The notes: generated by a model from the sequence alone, not told the origin. Positions 46,814 through 61,212 are shown, numbered from the stretch's first letter. The stretch is DNA of 64,000 nt from Amphibalanus amphitrite (GCF_019059575.1 NW_024881561.1:310001-374000); one strand, 5' to 3'. A program made the numbers and translations.

Positions 46814-47989
46814 TTAGCCCTCGCCCCGTTGGGGGGGGGGGCATTTTGGCCCTCCTGTGGTTTTTCCTGAAAAGCAAGAAAACGGCGGCGCGCAGCGCCG
46901 CCAAATTTTCAGTACCTTTCCGGGCATCAATTTGACACCTTCACACCAAATTTCAAGTCTTAGGTCACCTTAGGTCAGGAGTTATTGAGGTCAAACTGAG
47001 GTCATGTTCGAGCAAAAATGAGCAAAAAACATGCAATCTTGAAACGCTCACCAAATCTACAGTTATCAAGCAATTTCAAAGTTCTTTATATGGTCTAGTA
47101 GACAAAAAGCGGCGCTACAAAACTGCTATCTCGGATTTTCAAAATTTTTGGTTTTTGACCAAAAAAATCAAAAAATTGATTTTTTTGAAAAACTTTGAAA
47201 AAATCCAAAAAATTTCCGAATTTCGAAAAAACCGGAATATATGTGATAGTCCCAGCGCTCTTCTATATAGATACCAAATTTCAGATCGATATCTCGTTTT
47301 TTGGCCAAGTTATAGCGAAAAAACTGTTCAAAAATGATGACGTCAAATTTTTGAACTCAATTTTTAGCGATTCTAGACGACGTACGGCAAAACAAAGACC
47401 ACCATTGAACTCCCCGTGACAAGCTGTATCGATTCGATACCCATTTTATGCAAAAATATTAACTTTGAAATTTGACCTAATTTGACCTGACCTTGACCTG
47501 ACCTTGACCTGACCTTGACCAAAACGTGATCTAAGCTGGCCCCAAAGGCTGCCTGACCCATATAATCGCATTTGTCATGTAAAATGGACCATAAAACATG
47601 TATCACACGACACTTTCATATTGTGACCCCCCGTGACCTGACCTCTGTGACCTGACCTGGTATCAGTGACCTCAAATAGCAAAATATGTGTTTGAAGAAC
47701 ATTTCCCCATCGATGATTTTCAATGAAATGCATTTTACTCGATTTTACAACGCATTTCTTGAAGTGCCTGTAAACGGTGAAAATTGGACCTTTGACCTGA
47801 CCTGTGACGTCATCGGTTTGACCTAGGTCAATAAAATTGGGTCACAAGGTAGTTCCCCGTTGGGGCTATCCAACGCCGTTTACCGCTTGTCGCCATGTTG
47901 CGTGGTTCTCGAGATCTTAGGGGGGGGCAAAATGGCCCCCCCCCCAACCAGGCGCGTTGCTCGGCAGAGCCCAACGGGGCGCGGGTTAG
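46814..47989 (+). mobile_element. E-family element, copy 5
   Basis: TTAG flanks both ends (46814-46817, 47986-47989). CCCTCGCCCCGTTGGG at the 5' end matches the outer 3' block at 15 of 16. GGCATTTTGGCC faces GGCAAAATGGCC. The inner 3' block (AACCAGGCGCG) has drifted. The GC hairpin (46884-46902) is identical to copy 1. The body aligns with copy 1: CAGTACCTTTC, ACCGGAATATATGT and CCGTGACAAGCTG regions. TGACCT words cluster at 47475-47520 and 47630-47680. Confidence 0.87.
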
Positions 47990-50403
<2,414 letters not shown>

Positions 50404-50889
50404 CAGGGATGCGGAGCCGTGGAAATTTCAGACGGCTCCGGATCCGGCTCCGGAGAAAAAAATCGGCTCCGGCTCCGAGTAAAATGTCATATGGCGGCTC
50501 CGGCTCCAGCTCCGGCTCCGAGTAAAATGGCCCGGCTCCGCCGACTCCGGCTCCGGCTACGGCTCCGGCTCCTATTCAGTACATCCCCTATGCGATTGAT
50601 TAAATACGGGTGGAAGAAAAAAGGCGGTTGGATTGGTGCACGTTGCTTCTGTATTTGCATGACAAGGCTATTTTGAATACCACACATTTTACTGCCTTGT
50701 ACTGTCAAACCGAACTAGGTCAATTTTTTTCCTCTTAAAAAAGAGCCGGAGTCGCCCCCTTTTTTGACGGCTCCGGCTCCGGCTCCGGCTCCGGGGTATG
50801 CTGTTTCACGGCTCCGGCTCCGGCTCCGGGCAAAATATGCCGGCTCCGGCGGCTCCGGCTCCAGCTCCGGCTCCGGCTCCGCACCCCTG
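50404..50889. mobile_element. hAT-like MITE built from GGCTCC hexamers
   Basis: CAGGGATGCGGAGCCG at the left matches the complement of the right end, CAGGGGTGCGGAGCCGG. Both arms are long (GGCTCC)n arrays (about 50435-50575 and 50768-50880) around a unique centre. Flanks CTTAGAAG and CTTGGTAT agree at 5 of 8, so the duplication has decayed or is not real. Confidence 0.72.
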
Positions 50890-51016
50890 CTTGGTATTGT
50901 CAGGGTTGCATTCTGCCCATGCGCACGTCCACTGTGCATGGTCCACAGACCACAGTCTAGTTTCAGGGCCAACTTTTGCCATGACTCGTCCCTCGAATTC
51001 GCCCATGATGATTTGC

Positions 51017-51572
51017 TTAAAGGAAATAGTTCACTTTTTAACATGGGTTTTGAACTGGAATAGCAGTTCCGTAGCTTGGGCTGAGACGAGCATAAATCAG
51101 GAGCTTTTACAGCCCAACGATCACCCTAGGCAAAGATATTCTATTTCTCGTCCCGAAAAAGGTGTCTTGCGTTGAGGATGTGTGCCTTGCATATATTTCC
51201 ATCCAGTATGAAAAGAGCATGGGTCCCGAAAATTCTTCAGAAACTAGAGAAATTATCTACGAGAACTCTAGAGAAATTCTCGTACTGATCAATTAGGACA
51301 TTCAGGGGAACATTATCAGATCGAGCAGATCGCCCAAATGCCGGTGGCTGCGATAATTTTTCTGTTTCTGAAGAATTTTCGGGACCCATGCTCTTTTCAT
51401 ACTGGATCGCGTGTGCCTTACAGAAACTGAAAAGTTCTTCCTATATCAAAATATAGAAAAAAAATCTTTTGTTATAAAAAGGTTTTATTTTCTTTGCTGA
51501 TTATTTTGAACATAAAAAATAATAAATCGTTGCAAAAATAATAATTTCGTGAAAGTGAACTATTTCCTTTAA
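51017..51572. mobile_element. TTAA-flanked MITE with AGGAAATAG termini
   Basis: The element is 51021-51568. AGGAAATAGTTCACTTT and AAAGTGAACTATTTCCT are inverted termini with TTAA at both junctions (51017-51020, 51569-51572). It contains the foldback insertion at 51189-51410. Confidence 0.85.
51180..51419. mobile_element. Foldback MITE with 44-bp arms and 9-bp target duplication
   Basis: ATCCAGTATGAAAAGAGCAT starts a 44-bp arm (51201-51244) that is matched exactly by the inverted arm at 51364-51407. GTGTGCCTT occurs at 51180-51188 and 51411-51419. Nine-base duplications and long arms suggest a Mutator-like element (inference). Confidence 0.82.
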
Positions 51573-54500
51573 ACAAAATGTTAATGTTGTCTATGTTTAT
51601 GTTTATTGTATAAAAAAAACACCAACATGTCGAATGATTTTGCCAGGTTGAAATCATTCGACGGATCATTTAAGCTCATCGACGGCACGGGTACCTACTC
51701 GGTCATTTTGTCCCTCCTTTTTTCAGTGCAGTAAGTTGAATACTCCGCTTAAACGTTCTAACTCTACCTCATGAGCCAGAGGAACTTCAAAGGGCATACA
51801 AATAAGTGATGGCTCTTTTAAAGCTTTTAAGCAAGTTGTCGAAATTTTCCTCAGGCCAACATTTCAGTAGCTCACAGTGCAGGCCAGTATCAATGGGAGA
51901 AACACATCAGCCCACGCTTTCTTTGTGAGCTCGGACCATTTCTTCAGTCCATCGGCATCATATACCATATCTTGTAGTCTCAATCCACAATGACGACCGT
52001 TTTTTAAAGGAAACCAGTAAATAATTGTAAAAACTTCCGGAGATCCGCGCATCTCCACCGCAATAATAACGCAGCAAGCGGCCCTCGCGCCGCGCGCCGT
52101 GTCTGAATCGACTCATGAGACATCTGGCGGCAGAACCTGGTACTGCTTATTGCGCGAAGCCCCATTGCACGTTACCCAATGCCCACACCACGTCCAGCAA
52201 ACTTTGTCTTTTCAAAAAGGCGCCGCCTATTTCACTCTTTAGCAGCATAATATAACAAGACAAGTCGATTTGTTGAGTGCCTGATGTAACGACATTCCTT
52301 CCCAACAATGATAAGCCGCAGACGATTCTTTTTCTCTTCATATTTGCTGTTTTTGCACGTTGACCAAACGAATTTCGAAAGCCGGCCCACATGTTCCCCG
52401 TCAATTATCACAAACGTTTCTGGTAACAGCTCTATATCTCTGACCGATCCTCAGTGATATCAGTCTACGCCGGCATATCCCTAAGTGGATAAAATAGTTT
52501 GATAGCTGTAATCAGTGGAAACCGGCCGTCCCTGATAACTGGGTCATCCGGCGGCGGCCACATCCCCCAGACACGCCTGGAATGTCCCGCTAAACACCCA
52601 CCAGCTGATGGGCACCAGCACGCGAGCGCCGTGTCATTGCGCTCCTCAGCGGCGGCGCAGCTCGCTGGGAGCGGTCACCGACGGCCGGCCGGTCAGCTGG
52701 GGTCGCCGCCAATCCATCACTCCCCGCTCCGGGAGTGGCCCGACCGCGGCGCGACCCGTCACCTCCGTCAGCCCCGACCCGTCACCTCTGTCAGTCCCGA
52801 CCCGTCACGTCTGGTCGGGTAGTGTGGTACGGTCCGTCCCGCCCACTCTCCCCTGTTTGTTCCGGGGGCGCCCGGCTCCCTGGTGCGCTGCGGGGGGCCA
52901 CTCGGGAGGTTAGGGAGGGGCCGGGTGAGGGACGGGGGTCGGCCGGCCCCCTGTGCCCCCGGCTGACCAGCCCGCGGCCCGGCCCGGCTCGGCGGTCCTT
53001 GTGGACGGCAGGTGATCCGAGTCCACCTGTCGGCGCGTGCAGCCGCCGCGCGGCGATGTTTTTATCGGCGGCGAGCGGCGGCGCGGGCGCGGCGGGCGGC
53101 GCGCCGCGGCGAGCGGCACCCACCTGCCGGCCGCGGTGGCCCAGTTTCTGGTATGCCGGTGCGCGCGCGCCGGCCGGCCCTCCAAGGCCGCCCCCTAATT
53201 GGCCGCTCGGCGACCAGTCTGCAGGTGACGCCGCCACCTCTGGCGGTCGGCAAACAGCCGTCTGGGCGGCCCACCGCGCTCCGCCGGCGCCTGCACGACA
53301 GCCGGGACCGACCCGCAGCTCCTCGGCATCATGACACCACCTGCCGCCGTCCAGGCTCCCTCCGCCGCCGCCCGTCTGCGCCGCTGTCCTCCGCCACCAC
53401 ACGTCTGCACCGCTGCTGGAGAAACGGAGAGCTTCTCCAGCGCTACAGGAACGAGTTGACAGCTCCCGTTCTGCACACCTATCCGTGCTTCTATCCTCAG
53501 GATACTGAAATCCTTCTCCTCCACGCCGCAACCCCCCTCCGGGCTGGACAGGCAACTTTATCTCATGCGGGCTGCTCCCATGGAGCGGCACCGCTGCTCC
53601 TGAGGGAGCGCACCCCGTAGCCGGGTGCAGTGAGTGCCTTGGGGCTGGGTGGCCTGTCTTCGGACGGGCTCAGCCCCGGCGACTCACTAGGGTGCCTGCC
53701 CAGACCAATGTCTCCCCCTAATTCCTATCATCCTTCCGGCTCTGCAATGGTCTTGTCGACCGAAAGGGCCTAACCCAACAAAACAAAAAACAATCCCGTT
53801 CTGCAGAACGAGCTACGAACTCCCAGCGCTACTGGACACTGAACATACTACAATTTCGCTACTGGATAGACTACACACTGAAAACAATTTAACCCAAGGC
53901 TGGCGAGTAAACCGGTGTTTCGCGGGTACCCCTATCCGCAACCATTTTTAACCACCCTCCCAGGAGTACAGTAAGGTCCCATTGCAGTGTAGCCGTATCT
54001 GCCTCAGCGGTTATATCCGCTCAGAGCAGGTATGACTAAAAGGGGTTACCCTCCACGCCTACCCTTCGCCGACCAAGTCACGAGGGCCAAAAAAACTCCC
54101 ACGTTCGACCATATTTGAGGGAAATTATCTATATTATGACAATCTCACACCTAGAAAACATCGGTGAGAAAGTTTCACGTCGATGGGAACGGTCAAATCG
54201 AATTCCCATAGAAAATTCGACATGGCCCAGTCATCGGAAGTCGTACAGACCGCCCGAGATCAAAAAGATGTCTCGCGACTGCATTCGTGACCTATATAAG
54301 AATCAAAATGGTCTCACTTGGTAGTTTCGGAAGAAAAGGCGTTGCCAATCGTCCCGTGATGAATATTGCAGAGGTTTTAAAGATGCACCCTAACAATTGT
54401 ACTTTCGCCCCCACTTGAAACCGCCAAACAATGTGCCAATATATCATTGGTGCAAAAAAAAAGTTAAAAAATTGCTGTAATTCAAAACTGTATGAGACAA

Positions 54501-54860
54501 CGCCATCTAGTTGTGCCAGTAGATCCAACTCCTTCAGGGCAGGTTATGTAAAGGTTCGCCATCCACGGATACGCGTTTACGATATCTCGAGTAGTTCCAA
54601 CTCTTTCAGTGAGGGCTATGCCAATGACTCGACACCCGCGGGGACAATATCCGGTGCTGAGTAGCTACCTTACTGCAGACTGTGGGTACGGTGCATATTT
54701 ACGAGTAATAAGGCAGGCAAGTCTGCTTACCCTCTAGCTAGAATCTGGACATGGCGAGTTAATACACATATACCACCCGCAGAGCAACGCTTAATTCGCC
54801 AGCTTCGGGTAAAATTGTTTTCAGTGCAGAGCGTCCAGCGCTAAAGCCGAGCAACAGCTG
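51573..54860. other. Intergenic stretch, no gene supported
   Basis: AT-rich to 52500; strongly GC-rich at 52530-53620, where long frames occur on both strands and none resembles a protein family. TCCAACTC.TTCAG units are repeated at about 54525 and 54597. A CpG-island or distal promoter role cannot be excluded for the GC-rich block. Confidence 0.5.
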
Positions 54861-55400
54861 CACAGCTCCCACCGATACTGGACAGACTGACAGCTACCAC
54901 CGCTGCTACTGGACAGACTGACAGCTACCACCACTACTGGACAGACTGATAGCTACCGCTGCTGGTGGACAGACTGGCAGCTCCCACCGCTGCTACTGGG
55001 CAGACTGACAGCTACCACCGCTGCTACTGGACAGACTGATAGCTACCACCGCTGCTGGTGGACAGACTGACAGCTACCACCGCTGCTGGTGGACAGACTG
55101 GCAGCTCCCGCCCCCACTGGACGGAACCTCTGACAGCTCCCTGCTCCCGTCTCTTATGCTGGGCAGGCTGACAGCCCCTGTGTCCACTGATAGACAGACT
55201 GACAGTTCCCGTCTCTACTGGTTGTCAGACTGACAGTTCCCGTCTCCACTGGTGGTCAGACTGACAGCGCCCGTCTCTACTGGATGGACAAAGTGGCAGC
55301 TCCCGTTGCTACTGGTCGCTTGGACTGACAGCTCTCAGAATGAGCTAACAGCTCTCGTCTGCACTGAACGAACTGACAGTCCTTGCCGTTATTGCATTAG
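54861..55400. repeat. Minisatellite, ACTGGACAGACTGACAGCTACC-type unit
   Basis: Fifteen or so degenerate units of about 30-40 bp carry ACAGACTGACAGCT plus ACCACCGCTGCTACTGG. Scattered related fragments extend back to about 53450. Confidence 0.9.
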
Positions 55401-55506
55401 TTGACGGCTCTTGTTTTAAGGCGTTGGGTGCCCCTAGAAGTCCTCATGACGCACAGCTCTCTCAACTACTGCACTGGCGAGACTGATGAATCAGAGGAAA
55501 TTCCAT

Positions 55507-55777
55507 ATTAGCCGTTTTCACGACGGGCCACATGGCGAATGCATCTAATTTGACCAACTCTGCACCTTATATCTTTTTATAACAAATGTCTTCGTATCGT
55601 GAATTTATTTCAGTGTTTCAATCGAAAACAATGTCTGATCACTGATGATATGAACAATAAGGTATCTGTGCAACCCAAACTGATAACTTTTAAGAAACAC
55701 AATGAACCTAACTTCACCAAATCTGCATCTAATATACACCAAATGTGCACCAGATGGCCGTCGTGAACACGGCTAAT
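55507..55777. mobile_element. Inverted-repeat MITE, ATTAGCCGTGTTCACGACGG termini
   Basis: ATTAGCCGTTTTCACGACGG (55507) faces CCGTCGTGAACACGGCTAAT (ending 55777), followed inward by GGCCACATGG and CCAGATGG. Target duplication unclear. Non-coding. Confidence 0.72.
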
Positions 55778-56596
55778 GCCTACTCTTGTATGTTTCCGTG
55801 GAAATGCTCAAAAGCGATATGCTTTAAAAGCTGAGATGTGATAACAAAAAGGCACGGATGCGGCATAGCTGGCTTCTATGAGCGCTAGATGCTTATTTCG
55901 AGATATATTTGGAGCACTGCAGTACCTACATACAACGCAAGGATAATTGCTGGCTCATGAGATGACAAGGAAATGTATACCTACAAGACTAACAAAATTC
56001 TTGTAGCTTGTTTGGAAGGCTGATGTTCAGTCACAATGGCGCAAATATGATCATCACCAATGCTCATTGTTCGGTGAGCAATTGGCATCCGTCACCGTTT
56101 ACTAATTCAGGCTGGGAGAACGTGCCGATATTAAGGGCAAAAATGGTCGCATGAACCAGACAGTTGCAATGGACAACGGCACAAGAAGCAACAACACGCT
56201 TCGTTATTGTCCGTCCCCAGTCCCCTTGGACTGGCGTTGAGCAGCTGTCCCTCCCCCTCCCCTCCACCGGGCTTCCCCTGTGTCCTGCGGGGCCCAGCAG
56301 TTTCGTCAACACGTGTCACCTTTCGTCAGCAGGTGGGCCATGGTGGGCCGGGCGGCGCGGGGCAGCCGTCGGCCGCGTGCCGCCCCACCTGCCGCCTCGT
56401 GCCGGCCCCGACACTGCCCCCTATTCTCTGTTTGTTCCCCTGTGTTGTCCTTTAGTCTGCTGAATGTCCCCCGATGGGGCCTCATCGGCCTCTTTTTTGT
56501 TCCCTCTTACCCGTCATCAACTATTCTCTTTAGTAAGTTCAATGCCTATCTGAAAGCAATGCAACTGTTCTGGTCGCTTAGGAAGGTCGAGTAATA

Positions 56597-57534
56597 TAGG
56601 GGAAGCGGGGGTAGCACCGCCATGTGGGAAACACCGCCATCCTCTCTATCGGCAAAACTCTGAATTGTAAATGTAAACACACGCCATTTCGGTGTCCGAA
56701 CGGAAACGGGACGCCGCGTGAGGTAGGTTTCGCTAAGATTTATTTGATTTTGAGATCGCAATTGTCCATTTTGTGAATTTCAAACCATCGTTGTAATCAT
56801 TTGGCATGTTTTAGCAGCAAGTAAGTGGTCATTTCAAGTCAAAATGTCTTGATTTTTACGTTAAATTTGAGGGCATGAAGTGCTCTTCGTTTAGAAAGGA
56901 ATTACAGAAGAATCGCGTCCCGGCTTGTTTTGCTGTCGAGTGTCGGGGCGTTGTCGGTCCATGACTGTGTGTGGGGTAACACCGCCATGCTCGGCGGTGC
57001 TACCCCAAGGGGTGGCAAAATGGATAAAGCCGCAATGATGATTCACTCAGCTCGGAGAAGAGCTTTAGTTAGGCCGCAAACGTCGTCTGTTTTTTAACCT
57101 CACGTTTGACTTCACTGGATGTTTCGAAATAAACGTGAATTTGTCATGCTTTGTATGCATATTGTCCGCAACAAACAGTCTGATCTGTGACAAACTAACA
57201 ACCAACTCTTGTGTGTCTTATATGAGTTTGAGTTACTATTTCAGACAGCAGTAACGCTTCCAAGGGTGGCTGTTGCACCGTAAGGCCGATCTGTGGATAA
57301 CATCGCCATCAGTGGCGGTGCTACCCGCACATTTTTTGGAGGACGGAAAATGCAGGACTTGTTTTCAATGTCTGTAAAGTAGCGAAATTTTATAATGGAG
57401 CGCTAGAAACTATGCCAACATGTAGGAAAACATTCCTACTTTCACATGAATGCAAAAGAGCTTCGTTTTTACTACGCATATCAGCTCGGTGAGCAGAAAT
57501 GCTTAAGGTGGCGGTGCTCCCCCCGCTTCCCCTA
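56597..57534. mobile_element. TA-flanked element 'M3' with GGTAGCACCGCCA phrase repeats
   Basis: The element is 56599-57532 between TA dinucleotides. GGGGAAGCGGGGGTAGCACC begins it and the complement of the right end is GGGGAAGCGGGGGGAGCACC. GGTAACACCGCCATG, CGGCGGTGCTACCCC, GATAACATCGCCATC and GTGGCGGTGCTACCC recur inside. Non-coding. Confidence 0.87.
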
Positions 57535-58387
57535 CATAGGCATAGGCCAACAACGTTGCTCAAACCTATTTTAGGCATAAAACAGCGTGAAAATACCTGT
57601 CGAGAAGTGACGAACGAATAGGTACTTTGATAAGGAAAGCTTGTGGGAACAAAGTTTCGTCGTTTACCAATGTTTGGTCTGTAATTAAGCCATAACAGAA
57701 GAACAGAAGGTCAAAAATAAGGTTTTAATATTCTTATTAAAACTACGGATCCTGAGAATACAATAACTTTGTGATGCATGAATCATTATTGATGATATTA
57801 CATCTATCTGCAATGACTAAGCTCAGGACCAACAACATAAACATGAGTGACGATAATGTGAAGAGAAGCGGGTTACTGTAAATTTAATACCTACGTGCTT
57901 ACCTACTGGAAGGAAAATGGAAATCTTAACAGGTAGTAAATATTTTCGTAGGGCAAAGGCTTCTTAAACACCAGATTTTCCATGCATTATCGTCAACCAT
58001 AAAGATAAGAATTATGAGATATATTTGAGCTTTTAAGATTTAGTCTGTCCCTTTGCTGACGCTCGTGTACTACAATCACCGTCACAAAAGTGAAAACGCA
58101 GGACATTGAAGATTGAAGACCGCCGGTTGGCTTATCGCGTCTCGGTGGCGGCCGCTCTGATCACGCCCGCATGAGGCACGCTTCACGTGCCGGTTATCAG
58201 TCCGTCAGTCTGCCGGCCACCTCATCTGTTCCGAGAGCGCCTCGAGGGGCAGGTGGCGGCCCCCGGCCCCGGCGGAGCCCCGGCAGAGCCCCGGCGCCGG
58301 GCAGGTGTCTGCCGCCGCACTCCGCATGGCCTCCACCACCCCCGGCGGCCAGATTTTCTCCCAGATTCGACATCTGCAGCGCGGCGG

Positions 58388-58418
<31 letters not shown>

Positions 58419-60187
58419 CTGGTGGTGCCGGCGAACACGTGCCCCCGGCAGGCACCACCAGCACCCGGCTCTCTGGTATTGTCCGCCGCCGGCGGGGCTG
58501 TTACGAGCTCTGCTGCCAAAACAGGCGACAGAACGGTCACCTGCCGCCGGGACGGGTCGGTTTGAGTCGATGGCGGAATGGGGGACAATACTGGGAGAGT
58601 GAAACTGACGTATTGAGTTGTTCTCTGGTTTACGACGGTTTCCTTGTCTCGGGTACCCAGCCGGCGGCGGTCGGCGCGGCGGTGCCGCCGGCGGTTGTCC
58701 CATCCTCTCCCGATCCCCTCCCGCAGGCCTTCGTCAGCAGCAGCAGCTGCAGCACCAGCAGCACCGGCACCAGCAGCAGCAGCAGCAGCGGCAGCCGCCG
58801 TGCCCACCTGCCGTACCTCCAGGAACAGCGCCGCCCCATAATGGATTTGTAGCGCGCCGAGGTCACCCCAGTGGCCACATGTTACCCCTTTCGGCGCCCT
58901 TCCGCCGCATTAGCTCGGATGATGGTGCCGCCGGCCGGCAGACCGCAAATGGACCGCATGGTCCCCGGTCGGTGGACAGCGGCCGGTGCGGTGGTCTGGG
59001 CTGGTCCGCGGGCACCCTCCGTCCCCCGTCTGCCACCCACCGGCGGCTCTCACTGCAGCGGCCCTCCCCATCTTACGGTGACAGCAGGACGGCGCGGCGG
59101 CCGCGGCACCTCCACCGCGCTGGTCCTGTCAGAGAGCAGACGCGGGGCAGCCGTCCCTGCAACGGCCGGAAGGCGGCCGGGACTGTGTTCATTCAAATGC
59201 CACGCAGGGGACCCACGTGCTGAGTGTAGGACACCACTTGGAGTAACAAAAATAAAATTAGTTTTTCCTTAAAGGTGACTAGACACTTTTAGAATGTGAT
59301 ATTACATGCTAAATCGTCGTGTGGGTGAATGTATAGATTCATAAGTCGGACACAAAAGAAGGGTAGCGCAAAACATAAAGCTGAGGAATCCAATGTTCAT
59401 TTCACATATTCTGAGGAAAGGTGAGGACTACCTGACTGTCCTATGAACAACTAAGCAAGCATGCCCGATCGCGGAGCCTCCTTGATGTGAAGTACCGTTT
59501 GTTGACTTTGTTTACTGTGTCAACTGCATCGTACCATGAAAATAATGCATACACATGACCCCCTGAAAATCGCCTCATGGTACGGCTTTGCGGTTGAGGA
59601 ACAAGCGAATAAAGCGCGAATAAAGCTGTCTCAGTGGCTATTTGGTGGCAAAGCTCACCAAAAGGCTCCGTCGAGAAGCTGTTTTTGTGTGCTGAGCGGA
59701 TTATGCATGGCATAGTTTCTACTTTGCCTAAAGTGCCTGCCTTCGGTGTCTAACCACTAACCGGTGCAGTGGTTTAGAGTCATAGAATAAAGAACAAATG
59801 AAGAAATAAGTGTGTCCGAAACATTTCCACAAGAAATGCTCGTTGATGGCGTTCCGGACCAATGTGACGTAGCTCCCAGTCATGTCGGGATTGGAGCAAG
59901 GAACGGAAATACCGTGAGAGGGATGACTGGCCGAGCATCAGCCGATACGACGACGGAGCAGGGTCTCCCCGACGCCTTTAGTAGTGGAAGATTATTTATG
60001 TCATTAAAAATTGGCACCGATGAATGAGTGCAAGTACTTTAGCCCGAATTGTTATCAAGGTGTTGGATTGAAGCCATGATATAAGGAGTTCAGAATAGAG
60101 CATATTTAATTGCCATCAGTAGGCCCCGGCCAGTATGTTACGAGAGCTATACGCTCGTAGTCACCTCCTGTTCGGACCTGGAACGCC
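57535..60187. other. Intergenic stretch, no gene supported
   Basis: AT-rich to 58110, GC-rich at 58140-59230, then mixed. The GC-rich block contains (CAGA)n at 58390-58419 and a CAG-rich tract at 58735-58800, which generate glutamine- or alanine-rich frames. No gene family recognised. Confidence 0.5.
58735..58800 (+). repeat. CAG-rich trinucleotide tract
   Basis: Interrupted CAG repeats (CAGCAGCAGCAGCTGCAGCAC onward) lie within a GC-rich block. Confidence 0.85.
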
Positions 60188-60355
60188 GGCGCAGACCGCG
60201 GTCAGACACGGCTCGACTGTCTGTCTCGGTGGTCTGAGACGCCGGCACAGACTACGACCAGGCACGGCTCACTGCCGGTCTCTGTGGTCTGCGACACTGG
60301 CACAGACCGCGGTCCGGCCCGACACGGCTCGTCGGTCCGTCTCTGCGGACCTGTG
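60188..60355. repeat. Tandem repeat, about 56-bp unit, three copies
   Basis: GGCRCAGACnnCG starts at 60188, 60244 and 60299. Each unit continues through a CACGGCTC box and a GTCTCnGTGGTCTG-like box. Confidence 0.82.
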
Positions 60356-61212
60356 ACAGACAGTGCGGCGCGGAGAGGTGTGACCTCGGAGCGAGGGTCA
60401 CCACGGCGCACCTGTCCATGGGCGTCCCAGCCCGGCCAGTGTCGCGGGCGGCGCCCTTTGTGCCCTGCCGGTCCGCGGCGCCCTCAGCCGGCGCCCCGAG
60501 CCGCCGCCGTCCGGAAGGGCTCCATTCAGCCGGGGCCGAGTTCTAACCCTCTCCCGGCCGGTGCCGGCGCGGCCTTTCTGCCGAGCTGCTATTTTGGGGC
60601 GATTTAAACCGGCCCGGGTGCGCTCACACAAAGGGTGGACGCCCGGGAGAGACGGGCAGATCGAGGACGGCCCATGGAGAGACCGTCCGCCGTGACATAT
60701 AACCCACCCGCCTCCGTCTCCGGGGCTGCTGGAGGCCGGAGACGAGGCGGAGACGAGAGACGACCGCTCGGGCGAGAGACGAGAGCCAGCGCACAGGAAC
60801 CAGCCAAAACGTCGCGGCCGTCAGCCAAGGCAAGAGAATCAACTGATCTTAAGATCATGAGCGAAAAGATAAAGATAAGAGATTAGGCGACCCACGGCTA
60901 ATTGAGGACACCAAACCCAGCCCCTCGGTCCCTCATGGTTCGACCACCGCGCCTGGTCTGACCGAGGGACCGGGCACGGGCCGAAGAGGGCCGGAGAGGA
61001 CCGTCCGGGGCCGGACGGGCCGCCGAGGCACAGGTGCAGTGCGGCGCCCTGTCCGCGCCCGGTCAGCCCATTAGTGGCCGCCGTAATTGAGGCGGCATCC
61101 GGACGGCGACATCAGGTGAGCGGCCAGCGCCGCTGCACCATTACACGCTGCGGGGGGCGCCGCACGTGGCCGCCGCCCGCCCCGCCTGTGGTCCGCCTGC
61201 CGTCTCGGCTGC

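Noticed and set aside
52735-53620. Overlapping long frames on both strands in a GC-rich block
   Set aside because: Stop-poor because of GC content; frames of similar length occur in opposite strands and no protein family is recognisable.
54861-55400. Regularly spaced repeats resembling a CRISPR array
   Set aside because: Units are degenerate, unevenly spaced and lack distinct spacers; eukaryotic minisatellite.
58171-59272. Frames of 130-220 residues with glutamine, serine or alanine runs
   Set aside because: The runs come from CAG and CAGA repeats and the rest is GC-rich chance sequence.
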